A stretch of DNA of 21,192 nucleotides. It comes from DATDDB01 sp041490205 (GTDB lineage: Bacteria > Pseudomonadota > Gammaproteobacteria > Burkholderiales > Gallionellaceae). The DNA lies in assembly GCA_041490205.1 (NCBI GenBank), contig JBGPSQ010000025.1, positions 1 through 21,192 of the forward strand. Reading direction: 5' to 3'. This document shows, piece by piece, positions 1 to 7,735 of this stretch. Position numbers and translations under genes: made by a program. Position 1 is the stretch's first letter, and each line of letters opens with the position of its first letter. The notes beneath the pieces are model-generated. The model searched no databases, was not told the DNA's origin, and was given only the letters and a program-made list of their open reading frames with translations.

Positions 1-459
1 ACCGAGACCGACCTGTTCGGCGAGCAGGCCGTGCTGTGCGGCGGCGCGGTGGAGCTGGTGAAGGCCGGTTTCGAGACGCTGGTGGAAGCGGGCTATGCGC
101 CCGAGATGGCCTACTTCGAATGCCTGCACGAGCTCAAGCTGATCGTGGATCTGATGTATGAAGGCGGCATCGCCAACATGAACTATTCCATCTCCAACAA
201 CGCGGAATACGGCGAATACGTTACCGGCCCGCGCGTAATCGGTGACGAAGCGCGCGCCGCCATGAAGGAAGCGCTGAAGAACATCCAGACCGGCGATTAC
301 GCCAAGCGCTTCATCCTCGAAGGCCGCACCAACTACCCCGAGATGACCGCCCGCCGCCGCCTGAACGCCGAGCACCAGATCGAACAGGTAGGCGGCCAGC
401 TGCGCGCCATGATGCCCTGGATCAGCAAGAACAAGCTGGTCGATCAGTCCAAGAACTAA
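1..459 (+). CDS. ilvC: Ketol-acid reductoisomerase, C-terminal part (5' end outside window)
   Basis: The reading frame is open from base 1 and ends with TAA at 457-459, giving about 152 C-terminal residues. They match the knotted C-terminal domain of class I (short) ketol-acid reductoisomerase. Recognisable stretches are TDLFGEQAVLCGG, AYFECLHELKLIVDLMYEGG and MNYSISNNAEYGEY, which carry the conserved acidic and serine residues that bind magnesium and substrate. The enzyme converts acetolactate or acetohydroxybutyrate to the dihydroxy acid with NADPH in valine, leucine and isoleucine synthesis, in the cytoplasm. In many betaproteobacteria ilvC is followed by psd and pssA, as here. The short form ends soon after the LRAMMPWI segment, so the 3' end looks intact. 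The upstream part and promoter lie outside the window. Confidence 0.97.
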   Translation, partial: TETDLFGEQAVLCGGAVELVKAGFETLVEAGYAPEMAYFECLHELKLIVDLMYEGGIANMNYSISNNAEYGEYVTGPRVIGDEARAAMKEALKNIQTGDYAKRFILEGRTNYPEMTARRRLNAEHQIEQVGGQLRAMMPWISKNKLVDQSKN

Positions 460-470
460 ATAAAGGCAGT

Positions 471-564
471 CGTTAGACGCTAGTCGTTAGTTAAAACAAA
501 AAACCGCGCAGCGGACAACCCAACTAGCGACTAGCGACTAGCGACTACCGACTAACAACTAGCG
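471..564. repeat. Heptamer tandem array in inverted arrangement between ilvC and psd
   Basis: Six consecutive 7-base units of the type ACTAGCG run from 523 to 564; four are exact and two are variants (ACTACCG, ACTAACA). Three units of the opposite orientation (CGTTAGA, CGCTAGT, CGTTAGT) occupy 471-491. The two arms can pair around a spacer that contains a short CGCGCAGCG palindrome. The array sits wholly between the ilvC stop codon and the psd start, so it could act as a transcript-stabilising or terminating structure, or be a dispersed extragenic repeat. The sequence shows the units; any role is inference. Confidence 0.8.
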
Positions 565-575
565 ACTGAATTAAC

Positions 576-1223
576 ATGAACAACTACCCCCACCCCATCA
601 TCGCCCGCGAGGGCTGGCCGTTCCTGGCGATTGCGCTGACGCTGGCCATCGGCGCCACCGTGTGGTGCGCCGCGTGGTCGATTCCGCTGTGGATCATCGC
701 GCTGTTCGTGCTGCAATTCTTCCGTGACCCGGCGCGCGAAATCCCGCAGGATGCCAATGCCGTGCTGTCTCCCGTCGATGGACGCATCGTGGCGGTGGAG
801 CGCGTGCAGGATGTGTATGCCAAGCGCGATGCGATCAAGGTGAGCGTGTTCATGAACGTGTTCAACGTGCATTCCCAGCGCAGCCCGGTGGACGGCACGG
901 TGGAACTGGTGCAGTATTTCCCCGGCAGCTTCGTCAATGCCGACCTGGACAAGGCTTCCACCGAAAATGAGCGCAACGCGGTGGTGCTGAAGACCGCGGG
1001 CGGCGAGACCGTCACCGCCGTGCAGGTGGCCGGGCTGATCGCGCGGCGCATCCTGTGTTACGTCAAGGCCGGGGACACGCTGCATCGCGGCCAGCGCTAC
1101 GGTTTCATCCGCTTCGGCTCGCGCGTGGACGTGTACCTGCCGCTGACGGCCGCCGTGAAAGTGACCATCGGCGACAAGGTTTCCGCCACCACCACCATCC
1201 TGGCTTACCTCGAAGGCAAATAA
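576..1223 (+). CDS. psd: Phosphatidylserine decarboxylase proenzyme (short form)
   Basis: This 215-residue protein decarboxylates phosphatidylserine to phosphatidylethanolamine at the inner membrane. It is the short form of the family, about 210-220 residues. Residues 17-48 are hydrophobic and should anchor it. The family signatures are LSPVDGRIVAVE (64-75) and VFMNVFNVHSQRSP (91-104). The FGS motif at 180-182 is where the proenzyme cleaves itself between Gly181 and Ser182, with the serine becoming the pyruvoyl cofactor. The start at 576 gives the usual N terminus, although no strong ribosome binding site precedes it, only the end of the heptamer array and GAATTAAC. The next gene, pssA, makes its substrate and begins 12 bases downstream, so the two are very likely co-transcribed. 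Confidence 0.95.
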   Translation: MNNYPHPIIAREGWPFLAIALTLAIGATVWCAAWSIPLWIIALFVLQFFRDPAREIPQDANAVLSPVDGRIVAVERVQDVYAKRDAIKVSVFMNVFNVHSQRSPVDGTVELVQYFPGSFVNADLDKASTENERNAVVLKTAGGETVTAVQVAGLIARRILCYVKAGDTLHRGQRYGFIRFGSRVDVYLPLTAAVKVTIGDKVSATTTILAYLEGK

Positions 1224-1235
1224 CCGGAACCCGCC

Positions 1236-2006
1236 ATGTACGAACCCGAACAGGACATACGCAAAAAAACCGGCCTGCGCAGGCGGGGCATCTACATCCT
1301 GCCCAACCTGTTCACCACGGCCGCGCTGTTTGCCGGGTTTTACGCCATCGTGCAGGCGATGAACGGCGAGTTCGAACATTCCGCCGTGGCGATATTCCTG
1401 GCCATGATCCTGGATTCGCTGGATGGCCGCGTGGCGCGCATGACCCATACCCAAAGCGAATTCGGCGCGGAATACGACAGCCTCTCCGACATGGTTTCCT
1501 TCGGCGTGGCGCCCTCGCTGGTGGTGTACGAATGGACGCTGAAAGGCCTGGGCAAGTGGGGCTGGTTCGCCGCCTTCATCTACTGCGCGGGCACCGCCCT
1601 GCGCCTGGCGCGTTTCAACACCAACATCGGCGTGATAGACAAGCGCTACTTCCAAGGACTGCCCAGCCCGGCGGCGGCGGCGCTGGTGGCGGGCTTCGTC
1701 TGGCTGGCGCACGACAACATCCAGTTCCTCTCCGGCTTCGGGGAAGACCTGCGCTGGGTTGCCTGCGCGCTCACGGTCTTTGCCGGGCTCAGCATGGTCA
1801 GCAACGTGCGCTACTACAGCTTCAAGGACATCAACCTGCGCAAGAGCGTGCCGTTCATCGTGGTGTTCCTCATCGCCATGTTCTTCGTCGTGGTCTCCAG
1901 CTACCCGCCCGGCGTACTGTTCCTCATCTTCCTCGGCTATTCCGTATCCGGCTATGTGCTGTGGCTGGTGGAGCGCTACCGCGCAAAGGCTGTTCGCAAG
2001 GACTGA
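1236..2006 (+). CDS. pssA: CDP-diacylglycerol--serine O-phosphatidyltransferase
   Basis: The 256-residue membrane enzyme condenses CDP-diacylglycerol with serine to give phosphatidylserine, the substrate of the Psd protein encoded just upstream. The CDP-alcohol phosphotransferase signature D-x2-D-G-x2-A-R-x8-G-x3-D-x3-D is complete: Asp60, Asp63, Gly64, Ala67, Arg68, Gly77, Asp81 and Asp85. The N terminus has the IYILPNLFTTAALFAGFYAI segment usual for the Bacillus-type (integral membrane) enzyme. Several hydrophobic helices follow, for example around 142-157, 175-190 and 206-245. The enzyme is unrelated to the peripheral PssA of E. coli. Spacing of 12 bases from psd supports one operon. In related betaproteobacteria leuA commonly follows; here it is replaced by an unrelated gene after a 216-base gap. 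Confidence 0.95.
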   Translation: MYEPEQDIRKKTGLRRRGIYILPNLFTTAALFAGFYAIVQAMNGEFEHSAVAIFLAMILDSLDGRVARMTHTQSEFGAEYDSLSDMVSFGVAPSLVVYEWTLKGLGKWGWFAAFIYCAGTALRLARFNTNIGVIDKRYFQGLPSPAAAALVAGFVWLAHDNIQFLSGFGEDLRWVACALTVFAGLSMVSNVRYYSFKDINLRKSVPFIVVFLIAMFFVVVSSYPPGVLFLIFLGYSVSGYVLWLVERYRAKAVRKD

Positions 2007-2057
2007 CCGTCCCCTCTCCTGCCTGGGTTCTCCCTTCGCGTGCAATCTCAACACCGG

Positions 2058-2120
2058 CCTATCAATTCCGATAGGTTATACCTCCGGCTTTGCATGCTAA
2101 TGCCCATAATCCGGAGGTAT
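2058..2120. terminator. Two inverted repeats downstream of pssA, possible terminator or operator
   Basis: CCTATC and GATAGG form a perfect 6-base inverted repeat with a 6-base loop at 2058-2075. Directly after it ATACCTCCGG (2078-2087) and CCGGAGGTAT (2111-2120) form a perfect 10-base inverted repeat around a 23-base spacer. No T-tract follows either, so a classical intrinsic terminator is uncertain. A protein-binding site or extragenic palindrome is equally possible. The location between pssA and the promoter-like sequence of the next gene fits a transcription boundary. Confidence 0.4.
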
Positions 2121-2164
2121 GTGCTGAAACATACGAAAGAATGAAGGCAGGAAGTGCATTAGCC

Positions 2165-2192
2165 TTACTGCATACACGGTTTCTGCTAATAT
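2165..2192 (+). promoter_or_regulatory. Candidate sigma-70 promoter for the membrane/TPR gene
   Basis: An extended -10 element, TGC followed by TAATAT at 2187-2192, lies 30 bases before the ATG at 2223. A weak -35 candidate TTACTG (2165-2170) precedes it with a 16-base spacer. The extended -10 could compensate for the poor -35. This is prediction from motif alone. Confidence 0.4.
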
Positions 2193-2222
2193 TCCAAATC
2201 TTCCTTTCCGGGGGCGCCAGCC

Positions 2223-3539
2223 ATGGCTGAGCAAGAACGTTTTTCTGTTGAATCCGACCCTTCCTTCACGCCGTTCTGGCGCAGGCTGCCCAGCTTTTTT
2301 GTTTACCCGATGCAGATGGGTTCGCTGGTGCGCTTGGCTGTGTTTTCCCTGGCCGGCAGTGTCGCGATACTCCTGATAGGCATGTTTGGCGTTTTCATCT
2401 ACCTGATTCTCTGGCTGGTGTTTTTCAAGTATGCCTTTGTCGTGCTGGAACGCACGGCCAATGGCCGCTTCGATGAGCCCAACAATCTGGATGGAAATGA
2501 AGTGGGCGAGATAGGCCAGGTCTTGCGGATGATAGCGCTGTTCGTCATTCTCGGGATACAGGTCGTGCTGTTGTCCCTCTTGGGCACGATCGGCGAGGGG
2601 CTGGGCTGGCTGCTGGTAAACATTATTCCCCCGGCAGGCATCATGATCATCGCCACGTCCCGCAGCCTGTTCCAGGCGCTCAATCCAGGCCAGATATTTT
2701 TTTACATCCGCACCATCGGCTCGCCCTATCTGGCGCTTTGCTTCCTCCTGTTGAGCGTGACTTCCAGCGGGGCGTGGATGCAGCATTTCATGCATTCGCA
2801 CACGAATTCGTGGCTGGTGGTGCCGCTGACCTTCTTCGTGCAATTTTACTTTACGCTCATCACCTACAACATGATGGGGTATGTGATTTACCAGTATCAC
2901 GACAAGCTGGGCCTGCATGCGGAGGTGAGCTTTGAAAAGGCGCAGGAGAAGATTGGGCCCAACAAAAAGGCGGGCGACCCTTTCCTGGCGAAGCTGGCCG
3001 CGCTGATTGCCGAGGGCAAGGAGGAGGAGGCATGCGGGGTGCTGCGCGAGGAGCTGCGCACCAATTGGGAGCGGAACGATTTGCACGAGCGCTACCAGAA
3101 GCTGCTGATGGCGACCGGCAAGAAGGAGCAGGCGCTGCAGCATGCGCTCGATTTCATCGGCAAACTGGTGCTGGAGAAGAAAATGTTCCAGGCACTGGAC
3201 CTGTGCGAACAGGGCCTGAAGGCCGACCCGGCATTCCAGCCGCGCAATGCCGACCATGTGTATGATCTGGCCGCTGCGGCCAGCCTGTCGAACCGGCCCA
3301 AACTGGCGCTGGATCTGATGCGCGGTTTCGACAAGCGCTATCCCGGCCACAAGCATACCGCGCAGGTTTACCTGCTTTCGGCGAAGATACTGGACGAGCG
3401 CTACGGCAAGAGCCAGGAAGCAGCGAAGATTCTGCGCGCAGTGCAGGCGAAATTCCCCGACCACGCGGCGGCAGCCGAAGCGCGCAAATACCTGGAAGTC
3501 CTGGCCCGGCTGGATGCGGCCGCCCAAAAAGTTGGTTAA
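2223..3539 (+). CDS. Polytopic membrane protein with C-terminal TPR-like domain
   Basis: The protein has 438 residues. The N-terminal half is hydrophobic, with likely membrane segments near 37-70, 100-122, 126-146, 168-184 and 196-224. It resembles DUF4013-type membrane domains, but I recognise only the general style. From about 250 to 432 it is a soluble, charged, alpha-helical region with TPR-like helix pairs, for example ALQHALDFIGKLVLEKKM and MFQALDLCEQGLKADPAF. The TPR part probably faces the cytoplasm and binds a partner protein. The start at 2223 follows a weak GGGGGC ribosome site and gives a soluble N terminus of about 35 residues. The gene stands alone behind its own promoter candidate and converges on the macrodomain gene. 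The product's function is unknown. Confidence 0.8.
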   Translation: MAEQERFSVESDPSFTPFWRRLPSFFVYPMQMGSLVRLAVFSLAGSVAILLIGMFGVFIYLILWLVFFKYAFVVLERTANGRFDEPNNLDGNEVGEIGQVLRMIALFVILGIQVVLLSLLGTIGEGLGWLLVNIIPPAGIMIIATSRSLFQALNPGQIFFYIRTIGSPYLALCFLLLSVTSSGAWMQHFMHSHTNSWLVVPLTFFVQFYFTLITYNMMGYVIYQYHDKLGLHAEVSFEKAQEKIGPNKKAGDPFLAKLAALIAEGKEEEACGVLREELRTNWERNDLHERYQKLLMATGKKEQALQHALDFIGKLVLEKKMFQALDLCEQGLKADPAFQPRNADHVYDLAAAASLSNRPKLALDLMRGFDKRYPGHKHTAQVYLLSAKILDERYGKSQEAAKILRAVQAKFPDHAAAAEARKYLEVLARLDAAAQKVG

Positions 3540-3565
3540 GCCCTGTTTTGCTCCTTCCTCCTATC

Positions 3566-3657
3566 AGGGGGAAGGCTGGGATGGGGGTACAAACTTTAGG
3601 CTTCATTCATGCTTGGATTCTACCCCCACCCTAACCCTCCCCCTGCAAGGGGGAGGG
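3566..3657. repeat. GC-rich dispersed repeat with two nested hairpins
   Basis: CCCTCCCCCT (3635-3644) and AGGGGGAGGG (3648-3657) form a perfect 10-base stem with a 3-base loop. A second, longer imperfect inverted repeat pairs 3567-3591 with 3621-3645, with 21 of 25 positions complementary. This is the type of CCCTCNCCC...GGGAGGG repeat that is scattered between genes in many proteobacteria. A similar unit occurs at 18426-18460 in this window. It lies between two convergent genes and could terminate transcription from both sides. Confidence 0.7.
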
Positions 3658-3672
3658 AATCCTGCCTTATCT

Positions 3673-3705
3673 CCGTTCACCCTTCGACAGGTTCAGAACG
3701 AACGG
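3673..3705. repeat. Dispersed TTCGACAGGTTCAGAACGAAC-type repeat
   Basis: CCGTTC (3673-3678) and GAACGG (3700-3705) bracket the sequence CCTTCGACAGGTTCAGAACG. This matches the common betaproteobacterial extragenic repeat related to TTCGACAAGCTCAGGACGAA. It lies in the convergent gap next to the GC-rich hairpin. The family assignment is from memory of the motif. Confidence 0.55.
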
Positions 3706-3736
3706 TGACGAAGGACTCGGGGCGAATAATTCCATT

Positions 3737-4288
3737 TCAAGCGCGGTACTGCGCCCTCACCTCTTCCAGCACCGGGCCTTCCACCAGGCACAGGCGGATA
3801 AGGCTCAGGGAGGTCTCGGGGTTTTCCAGCCAGTATTCGGTAACCGCGCGGCGGTAGGCGCGCGCGCAAACCGTGGCAGGCACGGAGAAGATGCCGGAGC
3901 TGACCGCAGGAAATGAAATCGAGGCGTAGCCTTTTTTGGCCGCAAGGCGGAATGCGTATTTCAGCGCGGACACCAGCTTGGTTTCTTCGTCACCCTCGCC
4001 CTGGCGCGGGCCGACCGCGTGGATGACGGCCTTGTAGGGAAGGTCGCCCGCGGTGGTGAGCGCGGCACAACCTACCGGAACCCGCCCCACTTTTTCGATG
4101 ATGCGCTCGCAGGCCGCTTCCAGCCGCTCACCCGCCGCCTCGGCGATGGCAGCGGCGATGCCGCCACCGTGCGAGAGGCCGCCGTTGGCGGCATTGACGA
4201 TGCAGTCCACCGGCTCGGCCAGCAGGTCGTTGGTCACTACCTGGAAGCGCTTGCTGCCGTGGCTTTCCTCAAATACCGTTTCTGCCAT
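3737..4288 (-). CDS. Macrodomain protein, probable ADP-ribose derivative hydrolase
   Basis: The 183-residue protein is a single macrodomain. It shows the N-terminal ITNDL-like segment (VVTNDLLAEPVDCIVNAAN, 17-35), the glycine loop SHGGGIAAAI (39-48), HAVGP (90-94) and the second phosphate-binding loop SSGIFSVP (130-137). SHGGGIAAAIAEAAG resembles the archaeal Af1521 type more than the MacroD1 or YmdB type. Family members bind ADP-ribose, and some remove it from proteins or hydrolyse O-acetyl-ADP-ribose; the exact substrate cannot be read here. The start at 4288 was chosen because AAGGTG lies 6 bases upstream and homology begins there, although the frame is open further. The MORN-type gene ends 22 bases upstream, so the two may share a transcript. 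Confidence 0.9.
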   Translation of the reverse strand: MAETVFEESHGSKRFQVVTNDLLAEPVDCIVNAANGGLSHGGGIAAAIAEAAGERLEAACERIIEKVGRVPVGCAALTTAGDLPYKAVIHAVGPRQGEGDEETKLVSALKYAFRLAAKKGYASISFPAVSSGIFSVPATVCARAYRRAVTEYWLENPETSLSLIRLCLVEGPVLEEVRAQYRA

Positions 4289-4310
4289 ACGTTCACCTTC
4301 GCTGGATGAT

Positions 4311-5654
4311 TCATTCCTTCGCGGTTTTCTTGCCGCCCTCCGCTCCCGCATCGGCTGACACGGAACTGGCCGCAGGTGCAGGTGCAGGCGGGTGCTTTGC
4401 CATTTTCTTGCGCATCGCATCTTCGTCCGCGATGGCGGCAGTATAAACCACCGGGGTGGCGTACAGGTTGCCGTAGCGTATGCCGACATAGTATCTTTCC
4501 TTGCCGTCGCGGCTGTTGTACACCCTTTCCCAAGGCGCGATCGCGCCGCAGCCGATGTCGAATATCACGCGCTGGGAGCGGGCCATGTTGGGCGCAGTCT
4601 GCTCGGCCATCTTGAACGATTCCGGATTCTCGTTTTTCCAGCCTTCGACATCGCGGCAGGCTGCGACTCCACCGCCATAGTGCGGATAGGTTTCGCCGGT
4701 TTTGGCGAGGTCGTTGTTCAGCGCCAGGTATCGCCTGATGGAGCCGTATGCCTGCACCACTTCCCCGCCGCCGAAATAGCTGTCTTCATTGAGCAGGATT
4801 TGCGCCCAGACCCGCCACAGCTTGCCATCGTCATCGAAATACACTGTTCGCAGGCCGACCTTCAGGTTGGGTGTGGCAAATTTTTCGTCGGGGAATTTTG
4901 CCACATCGTAAGAATTGCGGAACTGGGAGTTGGGGCTCTCCATCATCCCGCCGACTACTGCCAGGACTTCTTTGTGCGTCATGCCGAATTTCAGGCCGAA
5001 GCGCGCGGGCATCAGCTTGGCGGCGGTTTCGTCCTTGATGTCCACGAATTCGTCCAGGATGAATTCGCCCGCCTGCTTGCTGCCATCATTGAGGGTGAGC
5101 ACCCCTTGGCCGCTCATGGCGCCCTGGTATTTTTCGCCCTCATAGGCGCCGCCCTTGGCATAGGTCCATTTCCCTTTCAAATGCCCGCCGCCCAGCGCCT
5201 CACCCTCGAACAAATCGCCGTTCTTGCTGGTCAATTTGGCATGGCCGCTGTCGTTGCCGTCCACGAATTGAAGTTCCAGAACATCGCCGTTCGCCAAATG
5301 CGCGGCCATTTTCCCGTTGAGCTTGCCGTGCGCAAATGCCGCCTCAACCCAGAGCACCGAGCCGTCATCGGAAAAAACCGTTTTTGCAGCGCCCTCCCGC
5401 AGCTTGTTTTTGAAAGTTACGGTTTCCGTTTCGACCAGCCTTTCGTCCCGGTATTTGGTCAGCGTGCCTGGCCCGTCCGGATAGCCGGATGTGCATTTTC
5501 CTTTCCACTTGAGGGTTTTGGCGGGGCCGAATTCCGGCATCTGCTTGAGGTGGCATCCTTGCTTGTCCTTGGTGTAGGTTTCGATGGGTGCATCTTCTGC
5601 CCATGAAAGCATCGGTATCAGCAGCATGACCAGCAGCAGTGTGATCTTTTTCAT
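4311..5654 (-). CDS. Exported protein with MORN-type repeats
   Basis: The start at 5654 (MKKITLLLVMLLIPMLSWA) follows AAGGAAC at good spacing and gives a classical signal peptide, probably cleaved after Ala19. The mature protein is therefore periplasmic or exposed outside. The total is 447 residues. Residues 33-200 contain short glycine/tyrosine-rich beta units of MORN type, such as GDLFEGEALGGGHLKGKWTY and GAYEGEKYQGAMSGQGVLTL. Residues 215-410 form a second, unrecognised domain with several cysteines and the stretch GLKFGMTHKEVLAVVGGM. The last 30 residues are low-complexity (PAPAPAASS, then a lysine-rich end). A bacterial MORN repeat often marks an envelope protein, but no specific role can be assigned. 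It lies between the Sel1-repeat and macrodomain genes, all on the same strand. Confidence 0.8.
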   Translation of the reverse strand: MKKITLLLVMLLIPMLSWAEDAPIETYTKDKQGCHLKQMPEFGPAKTLKWKGKCTSGYPDGPGTLTKYRDERLVETETVTFKNKLREGAAKTVFSDDGSVLWVEAAFAHGKLNGKMAAHLANGDVLELQFVDGNDSGHAKLTSKNGDLFEGEALGGGHLKGKWTYAKGGAYEGEKYQGAMSGQGVLTLNDGSKQAGEFILDEFVDIKDETAAKLMPARFGLKFGMTHKEVLAVVGGMMESPNSQFRNSYDVAKFPDEKFATPNLKVGLRTVYFDDDGKLWRVWAQILLNEDSYFGGGEVVQAYGSIRRYLALNNDLAKTGETYPHYGGGVAACRDVEGWKNENPESFKMAEQTAPNMARSQRVIFDIGCGAIAPWERVYNSRDGKERYYVGIRYGNLYATPVVYTAAIADEDAMRKKMAKHPPAPAPAASSVSADAGAEGGKKTAKE

Positions 5655-5719
5655 GTTTGTTCCTTGTTGGAGTTGAGTAAAAATAATGTTTGCTTCGTGT
5701 ATCACACGAAACCGCGGGC

Positions 5720-7735
5720 TCAGCTATCGTCCGCCTCGAATTCGGCATAGCGCGATTTCCTCAGGATTTCTACTGCCCTCGGGTAGCCGTAATCGGCAGC
5801 CTTGCGGTAGTAAGCCACCGAGGCGCGCCGATCCTTTTCCACGCCCTTGCCCAGGCCATGCAGCCAGCCCATCTGGAACAGCGCCTGGAGATTGTTTTGC
5901 GCCGCCGCTTTCCGGTAGTTGTCCACCGCTTGCACCATGTCCCGGGCGATGCCATTTTTGCCTTCCTCGAACAACTTGCCGAGTTCGTATTGCGCTTCGG
6001 CAAAACCCTGTACGGCAGCCTGTTCCAGCCAGAACCGCCCCCGGTCGCAGTCTTCCGGAATACAGCGGTGACCCGAAAGGTATTCGCACCCCAGCGCGCA
6101 TTGCGCTGCCGCATGCCCCTGCACCGCCGCCTGCTGCAGCCATCCGGTGAGGATGTCCCGGCCTTCCTCGCCCCAGCGCTCCATATCCCACAGGTTGTAT
6201 TGGGCGTCTGCCAGGCCCTGCAGGGCGGATAACTTGAACCAGTGCAGCGCCCTTTCATGGTTCTGCCCCACGCCCAAGCCATGGTGATACATCAGCCCCA
6301 GCAGGTTTTGCGCCTCGGCATCATTTTCGATGGCGGCCGGCAAGACAACTGCCCGGGCGGCGGCCATGCGGTTGGCGGCGGTTTCGGCAAGCGCCTGGTT
6401 GCTGTCGCTGCACGCCATGTCGGAATACATTTGCATGGAGAGAAACCTGTCCTGTAGGGGGGGCTGCGCCTGGTAGAAGAAATCGGCGATCTTGAGGTCG
6501 CTGGTGTAAGGATAGGCGGCATGGCGGTGCACGTTGTCCCTCGCCGCATGAAATTTCCGGTAGCAGCGCGCCGCCTCGGGCAAGTCCACAGGTACGCCGA
6601 AGCCCATCTCATGCATGAGCCCCAGGCTCAGCCAGGCATCGAAATTGCCCTGCTCCACCGCCTTGCGGCTCCATTCCAGCGCCAGGTCGTAACGGTGCGT
6701 CAGCACCCATTCGTTATCCAGGTAAACGCTGCCCAGCCCGGCTGCCGCATCCAGGTAAACGCTGCCCAGCTCGGCTGCCGCCCGCGCGCTGCCGTTTTCG
6801 GCTGCCTGGGTAAGCCAGTGAACATATTGGCTGGAATCGCGCGCGAGCCCGCCCAGCCCGCAAAGGTAGCATTCCGCCAATTCGCGCTGCGCTTCGGCAT
6901 GGCCCTGTTCGGCTGCCTCGCGGTGCAATTGCGCTGCGCGCACATAGCTGACCTCGACGCCCGCGCCCGCAGCATGAAACCTGGCCAATTGGTATTGCGC
7001 CTTGGCGCAGCCCAGCCGCGCGGACTTGCGATACCAGGCCGCCGCCTGTTCCAAATCCTGTGGAAATCCTTTTGCATGCTGGTATATCCAGCCCAGCTTG
7101 TATTGCGCGCGTGCGTGTTCCTGCATGGCGGCGCGGTGATAATAGAGAAACGCCTGCTCGTAATCCTGGGAAACGCCCCGGCCATATTCATGCATGCGGC
7201 CCAGGTTGAATTCACCCTCGGCCAGCTTTTTTTCGGTTGCCTTGCTGTACCAATGCACCGCCTGCTCATCATCCTGCGCTACGCCCAGCCCTTTTTCGTA
7301 AAGCGCGCCCAGGCTGTTTTGCGCCTGCGCATTCCACTTTTCCGTCGCCCGGCGATACCACTCGGCGGCTTTCGCGTAATCCTGCGGCACGCCCAGCCCC
7401 TGCTCGCAGCACTGCCCCATCTTGCACTGGGCTCCGTTATGGCCCCGCTCTGCGGCAATGGCACACCACCGGGCGGCCTGCTCGAGATCCTGTTCCACAC
7501 CCAGCCCATGCTCATACAAGGCGGCAAGCCGGAACTGCGCGTATACATCACTCTCTTGCGCATGCCGCAACAGCACGGGGAAAGCCAGTTCGTAATCGTC
7601 TCCGTAATAAGCCGTCAGTTCCTCGACCAGGCTGAGATCGACGGTATTATCCGGATTGGAATTGCCGCCCTCACCCGTGCCAGCTTTGCCAGCCTCATCC
7701 GGGTTGAGCTTGCCGGTTTCGCTATCTTCGCTCAT
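5720..7735 (-). CDS. Large Sel1-repeat (TPR-like) protein
   Basis: The 671-residue protein has no signal peptide or membrane segment. From about residue 65 to 660 it consists of roughly 14 Sel1-like repeats of about 36 residues. The best match the pattern AQ-x2-LG-x-LYE-x-GLGV-x-QD-x2-QA-x2-WY-x2-A; four consecutive good copies lie at 65-210. Repeat 8 contains a recent 11-residue duplication (ELGSVYLDAAAGLGSVYLD). Repeat 9 runs into a 70-residue stretch that fits poorly. The first 60 residues are acidic and glycine-rich and look disordered. Sel1 proteins act as scaffolds for protein contacts, and no enzymatic motif is present. The start at 7735 follows AGGAGC by 6 bases. The stop lies 65 bases before the MORN-type gene. 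Confidence 0.88.
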   Translation of the reverse strand: MSEDSETGKLNPDEAGKAGTGEGGNSNPDNTVDLSLVEELTAYYGDDYELAFPVLLRHAQESDVYAQFRLAALYEHGLGVEQDLEQAARWCAIAAERGHNGAQCKMGQCCEQGLGVPQDYAKAAEWYRRATEKWNAQAQNSLGALYEKGLGVAQDDEQAVHWYSKATEKKLAEGEFNLGRMHEYGRGVSQDYEQAFLYYHRAAMQEHARAQYKLGWIYQHAKGFPQDLEQAAAWYRKSARLGCAKAQYQLARFHAAGAGVEVSYVRAAQLHREAAEQGHAEAQRELAECYLCGLGGLARDSSQYVHWLTQAAENGSARAAAELGSVYLDAAAGLGSVYLDNEWVLTHRYDLALEWSRKAVEQGNFDAWLSLGLMHEMGFGVPVDLPEAARCYRKFHAARDNVHRHAAYPYTSDLKIADFFYQAQPPLQDRFLSMQMYSDMACSDSNQALAETAANRMAAARAVVLPAAIENDAEAQNLLGLMYHHGLGVGQNHERALHWFKLSALQGLADAQYNLWDMERWGEEGRDILTGWLQQAAVQGHAAAQCALGCEYLSGHRCIPEDCDRGRFWLEQAAVQGFAEAQYELGKLFEEGKNGIARDMVQAVDNYRKAAAQNNLQALFQMGWLHGLGKGVEKDRRASVAYYRKAADYGYPRAVEILRKSRYAEFEADDS
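6716..6781. repeat. 33-base tandem duplication inside the Sel1 gene
   Basis: The unit at 6716-6748 is repeated at 6749-6781 with one mismatch (C at 6738/6739 region versus T at 6772). The length is 11 codons, so the frame is kept and the protein gains a second GSVYLD helix within repeat 8. Near-identity shows the duplication is recent. Confidence 0.95.

Noticed and set aside
552..2054. Long - strand open frame of 500 codons across psd and pssA
   Set aside because: It is antisense to two well-supported enzymes and has a His/Arg/Gly-rich composition typical of a shadow frame in high-G+C DNA.
2097..3527. Long - strand open frame opposite the membrane/TPR gene
   Set aside because: Its composition is Gln/His/Arg-rich with no domain, while the + strand frame gives clear membrane segments and helix pairs.
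4392..5606. + strand open frame of 404 codons opposite the MORN-type gene
   Set aside because: The - strand product has a signal peptide, a ribosome site and repeats; the + frame has none of these.
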